Shown one piece after another: positions 36,970 through 46,900 of a stretch of DNA of 64,000 nt. Source of the stretch: Corynespora cassiicola (taxonomy: Eukaryota > Ascomycota > Dothideomycetes > Pleosporales > Corynesporascaceae); NCBI GenBank assembly GCA_022059125.1, contig JAEUWY010000002.1, forward strand, positions 2,728,001 to 2,792,000. Direction: 5' to 3'. The translations under genes and the position numbers were made by a program. How positions within the stretch are numbered: position 1 is the stretch's first letter; the number at the start of each line of letters is the position of its first letter. The notes below the pieces were generated by a model that ran no database searches, was not told the DNA's origin, and saw only the letters and a list, made by a program, of their open reading frames with translations.

Positions 36970-37035
36970 AGCTTTTTATATAGCTTTATAGTATTAATTA
37001 AAAAAAATTATATACTTTAGCAGCTGCTCGCTAGC
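36970..37035 (-). pseudogene. Transposase helix-turn-helix relic of the DNA transposon
   Basis: On the minus strand the segment reads RAAAKVYNFF-LIL-SYIKS, matching the psq-type helix-turn-helix pattern of Fot1/pogo transposases (AA..Y.VP..TL..R). Stop codons stand where Arg or Trp is expected. It supports family and orientation only. Confidence 0.6.
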
Positions 37036-37158
37036 TGTTATAACAGTCTATATTAAAATTAGTAATAGTATTTTATATAGCTAGTTTTTTAGTGTTTATT
37101 ATAGATAGCTAGTGTTAAAAGTAATTGAGGTTAACGCGGAGGGGTAAGTTTGTTAAGG

Positions 37159-37218
37159 GTGGGCGGAACCAGGGGGTGGGCGGAACCAGGGGGTGGGCGG
37201 AACCCTTGTAGCTGAGCT
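37159..37218 (-). repeat. Right terminal inverted repeat of the DNA transposon
   Basis: The inverted match of 14909-14951 has one extra 17-bp unit: nearly three copies of GTTCCGCCCACCCCCTG read on the minus strand. TA at 37219-37220 completes the target duplication. Confidence 0.88.
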
Positions 37219-37220
37219 TA

Positions 37221-37367
37221 GAACACTTCCTCGAACGTTTATTTGGGGGATATGACTTTTATATCCAGGTGAGCGGTAAATCTCCACCCAGAGTTATTAT
37301 ATAATAAATTCAGGTCGTAAACAGAAGCTACGTATTCTGGGTCCCCCGGAGATTGACTGATGTATGA
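37221..37367 (+). pseudogene. 3' part of the split host gene
   Basis: Codons 19-34 of exon 1 (EHFLERLFGGYDFYIQ, 37221-37268) continue the fragment at 14855. An intron of 45 nt follows (GTGAGC at 37269, acceptor CAG ending at 37313). Exon 2 reads VVNRSYVFWVPRRLTDV and then meets TGA at 37365-37367, where the relic at 42631 has TGG (Trp). This is either a G-to-A nonsense change or the start of an intron (GTATGA) that I cannot follow. Downstream to 37652 I find no convincing continuation. The family is unknown. Confidence 0.75.
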
Positions 37368-37652
37368 ATGTCACTGCCATTAGAGAAATCCTCCCATTCA
37401 TTTCATTTTTTAGGCCGAAAGGGAAGCTTCAGCCGAAAAGCGCTCCGAAGATTGTCTTTGATTTGTTTAGGAGAGTGGGGGAGACTTTATCAATATCGAT
37501 GTATGTATGATCAACCAATACCATCGCAATTCACCCCTACATACGACGTAGTATAGTGGAAGCATGGCTGACGCAAGTTGCATCATAAGTAATATCAAGC
37601 TGCATATTCCTGTATGAGCTCTTTAAAATAAAGACTGCTTTGGAATGGCCTT

Positions 37653-39640
37653 ATGGCTCGAACATTTCTCACTTGGCTCTCATGCTCTGCATCCCCTGCC
37701 ATGGACACTATTCGCAAATCATGCGATGAACATCAGCGATACCCACACAATTTGGCAAAGAATGACGCTTTCAGTTTTAGCTTAAATGGATATTATCAGC
37801 GACTTCAAACCGAAAGCAAACGTATTTTCAGTTCTAGAGGGGCTGAAGTTCACTTCCTAGACTTGCATAAGAGGGACCAAAGTAAGGCAATATCCTAAAA
37901 GATAGCACACCAACAAGACTATAACAACTGTAGAGTTTTCACAGATAAAACTGGGAGATGTAGATCAGCTAAGATCATATGTCTATAAAGCTTTCGAGCC
38001 TGGAAAGGGTGATCCGGAATGCAGATTCATGTGAGTTACATTTCATTCGACTACCTCAGTAAGCTGACCTGACATTTGAAAGTTTTCTGCATACGCGACA
38101 TAGTCGGGCATCACTACAGATAACCCTTGGAATGTTCCAGTTGATCATGTCGTACCACCAGATCCCCCACATTTTCCTGGACTTCGTTTTTCCGTTTGGA
38201 CAACAAGTTGCTGCTCAAGACTTCCATTTCAGTGGCATACTCGAAGATCCCAGGCTTGATGAATCTCGAAGAGGTATTGAAGTAAAAGAATTAGGACGAT
38301 CCGGCAACGAGATTCGCTTTTGCTACAACTTACGATCTGTAGAACGACGGGCAAACATCATAAAAGATGACAAAATACCGATAGAAGAGCAGATAATCGG
38401 TAACTGGTCTATTGTACAGTCTGCTGTATATCATTCATTCGACATAGATACTGGAAAATCTCTCTGGATCGATATCAAAGGCAATACAGTCATCCGCGAC
38501 CGGGTGATAGAGGCATCTACGAAGCCTCCATTCCCATGTGCCAAATCAAAAATCGAAACATTTAAGGCATCTTTAGAGACACACCTGTTGTTATGCGATT
38601 GGTCGGTTGAGAATTGGCGGTGGTTTATCAATGATCTTGAGGCCAGTTTTGAAAATCTTACTAGAGATGTGGTGCTGCTTCCAATTACTATTGGTGGGGC
38701 TTCTGCACTTCCTGTAGGATCCACGGATCCTACGGGCCAAAATAAGGTATCTGAAGTCATAGCTAGACCTATCCGCTCCTTCACACGCAGAAGCACCAAT
38801 TTGCGATCAACCTCAACACCTATGCAGGCAGTTGGTAGAGGAACCCAGGGAGAACAACCACCACCGCTGCCTCCAAGTAGTGTAGAGACTTATGAGAAAG
38901 GTTTTACGTTCAACACTCTACAAAGTATTCAAAGGATCGAGGAGCAAGCACAAAAATCACTTCTAAACATACGGCTTAACAGCAACGTTCTCGAGGATCT
39001 AAGACAACATTACGAGGATGCAATCAATCATGCGAACTTCCCTGCATGCATAAAATCGGAGTGCAAGTATGATATTCTAAGGTTCAAACGTATGGTCATG
39101 AGGGCTGAAAACAATCTTTCCATGCTGCGTCCCCGAACGGAAAATTTGCTTGAATTGCTCCAGAACCGCAAAAATCTCGTATGTTATTTCATGTCGAAAA
39201 CTCAAAGCCTCCTTCTAACATTTGTTTATAGATCAACGGAATGCTGCAGTATAATAGCATTCAGGCCAGTCAATCCTCGGCCGATAATATGGAAAAGATG
39301 ACTGTTCAGATGCACCAACTTGCGATCAAAACCAGACACGAGACAATATCCATGAGGATAATTACCCTTGTAACCCTTTTCTTTTTGCCGGGAACATTTG
39401 TCGCTGTACGCATTTCTTGTCCCCAGAGACTGAGCTTTAGCTAAATTAGTGCAGACATTTATGGGTACCGAATTTCTGAATTACAATGAAGGCAAGAAAA
39501 CTTTGCAGAAGGAAGGAATCGAGCTATACCTTCAGATTACATTACCCTTGACTGCTATCACTTTTCTCGCATGGGGTTTGATGTATCGGTTTACGAAAAA
39601 GAGGGAACAGTCAGAAAAGAAGAATCGTTCTAAGGTTTAA
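37653..39640 (+). CDS. CorA-like two-helix membrane protein lacking the GMN motif
   Basis: Five exons are inferred: 37653-37881, 37934-38030, 38083-39178, 39232-39405 and 39455-39640, in frame to 593 aa. All introns are 49-53 nt. An internal ATG at 37701 is an alternative start. The N-terminal cytosolic part carries the conserved blocks of fungal CorA-like proteins: YPHNL, EVHFLDLHKRDQ, HQIPHIFLDFVFPFG, AQDFHFSG and VKELGRSGNEIRFCYNLRSVE. A helical region rich in charged residues leads to two C-terminal membrane helices, IITLVTLFFLPGTFVATFMG and ITLPLTAITFLAWGLMYRF. The loop after the first helix reads MGTEFLNYNE where magnesium channels have GMN, so Mg2+ transport is not assured. It may be a channel-like signalling protein (inference). 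It lies between the split gene and kinase K1, all on the plus strand. Confidence 0.86.
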
Positions 39641-39931
39641 TCCATTACTTACTTTTAGTTAAGTTTTGCTAGTAGAGAAATATTTCAATAGTCTACCAAT
39701 ACCTTAAATGTAATAATTTAGTAATAATAGTTATTATTAGTGTAGAACTAGTTGCAGTTGAGCTAAATTAAGTCGCTTACTTAATCTGCCTAGGGTCACA
39801 TCAGCTCAGTTGTTCACGCGCTAGTTGTTCTCCTCCCTTAAACTCGTAAAGCATATACGTTTCACTCCCTCCCTAACAAAGCTGAAGAAGAGAACGGTAA
39901 AACTCAACGAAAAAAGAACATAAATACTGTA

Positions 39932-41755
39932 ATGACTTCACCATCTATGACATCTGCTGAGAGTAGGGTCTCAGAGAGCCCCGCTATGACTGTATCGGCA
40001 GAGGTGGCTTCTTCCGCGTCAACCGAGGATGTTGCACAGTTTCTCGACCATATCAAATCCCAACAGATAACCACTTTCAATCCAGACTCTCCTGATCACA
40101 TACGTTTATTCGTACCCTCCAGTAAAATCCAAGACTATTTGACCCCAGATCGCATCCGCAGCCTGCTTGTCACTCTCTTCCAGTCACCCAACTTGTGGCG
40201 GGTTGTGAAGACTCGATATCTCTTGGTATTTTCTATTCTCAACTGGATAGGAAAGGGTGCTTATATTGGAGATTTCATGGAGAGTGAATACCTTGACGAC
40301 AGTCATCTTCCGTTTCAGCTAGGCGCTACAGGCTGGCCTTCTGGTTTTGACTTCATTCAGGACTTTTCAGCTGCACAATGGCATTTTTGTGCATTTTCGC
40401 TGCGTAAAAGGCTGCTTAACGATCACTTGATAATATCGGAATGCATAGTACCTATCATCGATGGAGAAATCCTCAAAAAGGGAGTTGATTCGATCACATA
40501 TCGAATAAGGGTCCATAATGAATATAATTTAGTTGTGAGTACCATATACCGTTTTTCGATTTTATTACCGAGTTGGTTTGTCTATGCTAACTATCAGTCA
40601 ATACCCAATTGTTTTTCGCCTCACTGATGGCAACACCAACAACATTCCAATCATAAAAAAGAGAAGGAGTTACTCATACTGACGAACCACAGAATTCGCA
40701 AGTCGGTCGTATGCAGAACGTGTTCGTGCTAAAAACATGCCCCATTAAGAAATCGCAATTTCATTTCAACGAAGTTAGTGCCTACAGGGCATTAGAAATC
40801 CAACCAGACATCTCTCAGAATTTGGCGTGTTTCTATGGATCATGGCTTCAAGGCAATACATATTGCATGCTTTTAGAGTATGTTGAAGGTGGCACCTTGG
40901 AGGAGTACCTCTTCAGGACACATCCTCCCATGACACAAGAGGATATAACGATGCTCTGGGAGAATTTGTCTAATATCTGCAAAGCATTACAATGCCTTCA
41001 TTGGCTGCCTCGAATGGATGGAGGCTTACAAGGGTATTAGTAGATAGTATCTTTCCATGAATGCTTCTAACAAACGATTTAGAATTCACCACGATATCAA
41101 ACTCGAAAATATATTGGTATCTAAGAGTCACGGCCTATCAATATATGACGTCGACTTTAAGCTAGCAGACCTTGGTCTTGTAAACTTTGTTTCGTTGGAA
41201 AAACATGATGCCAGTATTTGCAATCCTGATGCTCATGGAACGCAGATGTTTAGTAAGTTTATGTAGCTGCAGATTCTTCGTTTTTTAACTGTGATAGCTG
41301 CACCTGAGTATTGCCGGTACGATGACGACTTCCTTGAACGCTGCGTTATTCCAGCGAAACCATTAAAAGATATATGGTCGCTCGGCTGCGTTTACAGTGA
41401 AGTCGCAGTTTGGACCATCCAGGGTTATGATGAATTGGAAAACTATCGGCGCAAACGTACTAGAGAAACTGAAGCAGGTACTTTGGTTACAAGGACTGCC
41501 TATTCGGGTGGCTTCCATGATGGCGAGAAGATTCTGAAAACGGTGTCGAGCATGCACGTTCTTATTCGCGATGACCTACGCCGACCATATAATATCATGA
41601 ATGGGATTATCACAATAGTTGAGGAAATGATGGAGACAGAAGCCAAGCGAATAACAGCTATAGGGGCATATCGGAGATTTCGTGTATTGCTGGAAAGAAC
41701 CAAGTATCTACTCTATCGCTCGTCGAATACCATCAATAGCCTTACTAGTCGCTAG
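39932..41755 (+). CDS. Kinase-like protein K1 with N-terminal conserved domain
   Basis: Four exons, 39932-40534, 40693-41033, 41083-41252 and 41298-41755, give 523 aa. The intron positions match the first introns of K2, and exon 3 has the same length (170 nt). The N-terminal part (about residues 30-180, FLDHIKSQQITTF...ILNWIGKGAYIGDF) is shared with K2 and is not a domain I can name. The kinase fold follows: FVLKTCP (beta-3 Lys), NEVSAYRAL (helix C Glu), LLEYVEGGTLEEYL (hinge), HHDIKLENIL (catalytic Asp 319), FKLADLGL (DLG in place of DFG, Asp 344), TAPE and DIWSLGCVYSEVAVW. The Gly-rich loop is degenerate. It ends about 100 residues after the kinase and lacks the von Willebrand and C-terminal regions of K2. 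It is either a short form or a truncated duplicate; activity is uncertain. Confidence 0.8.
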
Positions 41756-42630
41756 AACGATCAAATGTTAGGCTACATGTACTGGTCAATCGGAAACTAT
41801 CACCCGAACTCCCCAACACATCTCCTGAGGACCATCATGTCAGAAGACGACCCTTTCCCGATCATTCTTCTAAGCCAAAAATGGTAAAAAATGCTCCAGC
41901 ATTCTTGCCAGATGAAGACAAAATCTGTTCAATAACGAAAGAGGCGTCATACTGGACACTGAAACTCATATGATCTACAGCTGAGCGTTTGTCTGCGCAT
42001 TTGCAGCATTGAGGTTCTGTCATCATCCCACCTAACCATGGTCCGTTATCTCCAGCCGCATATTCATGGCTGTGTAGTTTACTCGATTGCATGAGAACAC
42101 GAATTCATCCCAAATTGCCTATTTGCCCCCTCGCAGCTGCAGGGGGCTCTGCAAAACTCCTCTCAAAACAGCCTAATGATGCGCTGCAGCAAGTATTCAC
42201 CGGAAATGTGCCCTTCCGTCTGACATAGTCGTGTGATCTCGTAAGCTGCAACCCCGCATATAATCATGCAGGCGTTATCGGATCTGCTAGCATGTTACCT
42301 AATGCATGACTTCAGACGTAATTAGTCGGATGCAAGGCAATATATGCCTTCTGCAAGGCAAACAGTTTCCCCGTCTCTATCTGGAAGAAATGCTGGACAT
42401 TTTGAGGTACCTCATCATCCTGACAACGGTTTCTAAGAGCGAGCCTGCAGAGCTACAGATTTGATAGCCAAGCCCTGGTCTATTTAGAGTCTTCGTGAGT
42501 AGGGACACGCGAACCTTGTTGATAGTGTACCAGTTGAGTCTATTCCCACCAGCCCTGACTAATCCCTGTTACCTCCTGCTAATATTGGAAAAAGTCATCC
42601 CACGCCATCGACAGCTTACACAGACACATC
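41756..42630. other. Intergenic; possible decayed 3' part of K1
   Basis: No intact gene is seen. A short plus-strand frame at about 41,823-41,983 (NAPAFLPDEDKICSITKEASYW) resembles weakly the linker of K2 (LLPQDEHYPNLTVSDLVHW), so the first duplicate may once have been longer. The rest, including the stretch before 42631, shows nothing recognisable. Confidence 0.4.
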
Positions 42631-43215
42631 ATGCCATATGTGTGGGACACATTCGAGACTTATCGATTGACTCGTCATGATCTTGAGCAATTCCTCAGAG
42701 ATTTACATGGACCATATGATTATTATATCAAAGTATGTAGCGAACTTTCGATGGGGCTCTAAACTGAAAACTACTCAGGTTGTTAATGGCTATTACCAAT
42801 TTTGGGTTCCACAGAGCTTGACACATGTATGGGAGTTCCCGCATTCTTTCTTGATGATCCGTTGTGTTTAATGCCGATATCAAGGATCAACGCGAGGAGT
42901 TGGCAGAAAGGCGAACCTGAGCTGCATTACAACCGGTTGGATAGCTACGGGAATCCTAGGTTTCACTTGGTCTGTTAGTTTACCGAGGCATAAATTGCTC
43001 CTCCCCTCTAGGTTAGACAAGGCAGAATTGCGTCATACAGAGGTGCAGAGATGCAGGACTTTTGGGTGGCGATGTTCGTCCTGGGCGCTCTTACGGCCAA
43101 GGGTTTGTGATTCGCACACAGCCACTACATCCACAGCGAGATTGCCATGGATGACTTGGATTTTTATGAGGAAAACGGCTCTTCTAAAAGCTCAGCCTAT
43201 TGTTTTTTTTTTTTC
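42631..43215 (+). pseudogene. Second copy of the split-gene family, decayed
   Basis: Exon 1 (42631-42732, 34 codons, MPYVWDTFETYRLTRHDL...) equals the length of the split gene's exon 1. A 46-nt intron follows (GTATGT at 42733, CAG ending at 42778), then VVNGYYQFWVPQSLTHVWEF. After that the frame shifts: PELHYNRLDSYGNPRFHL is read in another frame. An intron (acceptor CTCTAG near 43,012) leads to VRQGRIASYRGAEMQDFWV, AMFVLGALTAKGL, a TGA, and FAHSHYIHSEIAMDDLDFY. The hydrophobic AMFVLGALTAKGL suggests a membrane segment. At least one frameshift and one stop make it a pseudogene. No function is known to me. Confidence 0.7.
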
Positions 43216-43924
43216 AATTCAAACGCCGCCTTAGCGGTTACGTCCGTAGAATTAAAGAGCTAATTTCGACTCCGCACTATACTCTACAATAGCACAATGT
43301 TATTTAAGTGAACATTATCTTGACTTCATGGTAAAATCTTTTTCCAGTGGCATGCATCGTTCATAGCTCACTCTGAAATGAGGCGAACCCCCATGGCAGC
43401 TCGGGTACTAGGATGCGCTCACTGCTGCCTAATCTCTGATCGGTTTGGTCGAATCCTCACCTCTTACTCAAACTCTGCATCACCTTAGGATTGAGTCGAA
43501 AAAAATCTGTTCGCAGCGAGAGTTGCAGCTTCTGATTGGATCTAGTGTCCCATGAGGCGTATTCGCAGTGGACAGTGTGGCGGTGGAGAGTGCGCCTGTT
43601 GGGGATGCAGCGAGAATGTGGCTGCGCTGTGATGTGCTGCTTGCAGCTAGCAACTTGCTGCGGTCGGTCAATAGTTCAGCGGTTGAATATCTTGGCCTAA
43701 GGTCGGGGTTGGGCGCTGGCGAAGGATGCTTAACCGCTCACATGAGCCGACCCTGCCGTTCGCGCCGCTCGCAAATCAATCATCAACCCTCCCTCCCCTC
43801 CAACTGCTTACAAACAAGCACGACCGCCTCTGCGACAGAAGAGGCTCAACAATCCTGCCAACCCTCCGTCCGCACATTTTCCTTATCCAGATTTTGAGAG
43901 TGTGAAATATTCTTAAGACCCACC
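43216..43924. other. No supported gene; upstream region of K2
   Basis: A poly-T run lies at about 43203-43214, just before this stretch. Close to K2 the DNA is pyrimidine-rich (CCTCCCTCCCCTCC at about 43788-43801), a common feature of fungal promoters. Overlapping short frames on both strands have no motif. Confidence 0.5.
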
Positions 43925-46900
43925 ATGAGTCTTGGAATGCCTGCACTACCTCGTGTTCGCGACTTTGTCTCACATCTCAAGTCACACCAACAGTTTGCCA
44001 TCGGCATTTTTTCCCCTGGTCGCGAACCCCGACCCTTCGTACCCGCACATGTCATCAAAGACTACCTGACGCAGGAGTGCACAAAACATCTACTCGACGA
44101 TCTTTGCCATACTCATACTCATTACGAGGCGGTACGAAATCGCTATAGAGCTGTGTTCTCCATTCTCAACTGGATTGGGAAAGGCACATTCATCTTATTC
44201 TTTACAGAACATCTGCATCTATCCGACGCCTACCTCCCTTTTCGCGTCAAGGGAACATGGCCTCCGGCCGGTTGTGATTTCTTTGACGAGTTTTACAAAG
44301 CACAATGGCAGTTTTGTGCTGTGCGACTACACGGGAACCTGTTGAACGAATCGGCGGTTCATCCAGAGCATATCATTCCAATCATAAGATGCGAAGCTCT
44401 GAAAGAAGGCCCAGACTCCAGCACGTTCAAGATCGATCTCCCCTCAGGCTATGGCCCTACGGTAAGCCCTGCCAATGTTCCTTTTCTATCAAAGCCTGAG
44501 TTCAACCATGGCCATATCTCTTGCGATTAAATTTTGCTGATAAGCTGAGGACCAGTCATCCGAAGCAACCGAAGATACATTCACCCTAAAGACCTGCCCA
44601 TTGAAACGTTCAGAGCTCCACCGCAATGAGGTCAAGGCTTATAGAGCCCTGGGAGAACAACTTGATATCTCCCAGAATCTGGCCTACTTCTACGGATCGT
44701 GGCGAAATGATGACACATATTTTATGCTCTTGGAATATGTCGAAAGAGGGACTTTGGAAGAATACCTCGAAATAACTAGGCCACCCTGGAGAACACACGA
44801 CATGATAACTCTCTGGGAAAACCTTTCAGGATTGTGCAAGATACTAGGTTATTTGCATTCGAATCGCACAATTGATGGGCATATGCAAGGGTAAACAAAC
44901 TCTACATGCATGAAGAAATTTACACGCAGGCTGACAAGGTGATTTAGAACCCACCACGATATCAAACCTGCGAACATACTGGTATCTAAAGCACTCAGCA
45001 CAAATGTGCATGATGTCAAGTTTAAATTGACTGACTTGGGTCTCGTCAATTTCTCCTCGCCGTCCACGAATGGTGTCGCCCTGTTCAATCGCGATACAGG
45101 CGGCACTAAGACGTATAGTATGTATTGAATGTCATTCTAGTATTTAATCTAACGCTATATAGCTGCCCCTGAGAGCTGTATAGGGGATAACGATTTTCTA
45201 GAGAGATTTCAGAAGATAGCCAATCCTGCTGAAGATGTATGGTCACTCGGCTGCGTCTATAGTGAAGTTGCAGTATGGATGGTGAACGGCATAGACGGTT
45301 TGCGGGGATTCAGACATGCGCGCACTATCGCCACTGAAAACACTTATCTTAAGGGCACAGGATATAGTGGCGGCTTCCATGACGGCAAAAAAGTCCTTCA
45401 AGCGGTACTGGATATGCACCGAAATATACGCGATGAAAGTCGAAGAAACGATCCAGTCATATACGGAATTCTGAGCATCATCGAGGAGATGCTAGAAGAG
45501 GAACAATACCGAATCTCAGCTTCCTTGGTCTATCGGAAAATCCAAAGAGTCTTGAGAGACGCTAAAGCATCCTCCAATCCGATCAAGGGTGACAGGGCCA
45601 TGATTTGGCCAGAACCCTTCCGCGACGGGGATGATCCCTTCTTTAATGATAGAAGGGAGCCGCCCGAAGTACCCTGGATTTCTTTTGATGATATCGTTCT
45701 ACGTCCTCAGAAATCATTTCAGACACTTTCCGATATTAACCTTTCGAGCAATTCTCCTCGAGCTACAGTCGCATCGGATATTACTCCTCAGCCTACAGAC
45801 AAGACCTTTTTGCCAGAAATATCATCGTCAAATGAGCTAGAATTACTGCCACAAGACGAACATTACCCCAATCTCACAGTTTCTGACTTGGTTCATTGGA
45901 AAGAGCGTCAAGACCCCATCGAGACCCTGGAAGGGTTCAAACTGCTGGAACGGCTTGACGGTAGAGATCAAGTAAGCTATAAATCAGCTATGGAGCTGCT
46001 CCGACTTATCTCTCCAGATTTTCTTGATCGACGATTCGTCTTCTATGAAGAAGCACTGGTCACTTCTTATCAAGGCGTTCAGGGCCTTAAGCTACCTGGT
46101 CAAAAATAAAGACCCCGATGGGAGTGAGATTTTTTGCGCTAATACTGCCAATAAAGGGAGCTACAGATCTAGAGATAGTTCAGATCTGGTCAGACGTTTG
46201 CAAACAGTCACACCAGAGGGGAAATGCGACATGGGCGAGGCCTTGGGCGAAATATTGAACAGATACTACCAGCCTGAGAGAAAGATCGAGAGGCTCAAAA
46301 ACATTTGGTACAATAAGAAGGGAACTGCCATGATTTATGTCCTCACTGATGGCGTTTGGGAAACTGGAGACGCCGCTCTCCAAAATGTCAAGGAGCCAAT
46401 CGAGAAGCTCGCCCAAAAACTCTCCAAGGAAAATGTAAGAAGCAAGGGGCGAATTGGAATTGAATTCATTCAATTCGGAGAAGACCAAGAGGGCACTCGT
46501 CGACTTCGGATATTGGATGATTGGTTGGAAGATATGTAAGTGAAAAGGTGTTGTCTTGTCGTGATGAAACTTACAAAATTAGGGATATCGTGGATACGGA
46601 ACACATTGAAGGAAATATTTACAAAATGCTTCTTGGATCCTTTAATTCAAGGCTGAAGTATCAAGAAAAAGAATCTGTCTTGACTTCAATGACTCCAGAA
46701 AGAAAACCCCTGCAGCATGAAAATGCTCAAGTCTCGAGTATCGGAGATTACCACTTACCCACTGACTCCGGATATCACACGGGTGCTTCAGGACCATCCA
46801 AATACCTAACTACAAGCGATGTCTACGAGAAACTTACAGAAAGTACCAATTTTACAACGGATCCTGTCATAGAAGGCCATGTGGACTACATTTCCATGTT

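Larger units (their letters stand above)
14909..37218 (-). mobile_element. Tc1/mariner (Fot1/pogo-like) DNA transposon, RIP-decayed, interrupted by nested LTR elements
   Basis: Near-perfect terminal inverted repeats begin AGCTCGGCTACAGGGG at 14909 and, on the other strand, AGCTCAGCTACAAGGG at 37218. They are flanked by a TA duplication (14907-14908 and 37219-37220). Subtracting elements A (with B) and C and one copy of each target duplication leaves 1105 + 180 + 516 = 1801 bp, the size expected of a Fot1/pogo-type element. A decayed helix-turn-helix (RAAAKVYN...) reads on the minus strand near the right end, so the transposase ran right to left. The inner sequence is extremely A+T-rich with stops in all frames, as RIP produces. 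It has no working transposase. Confidence 0.85.
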
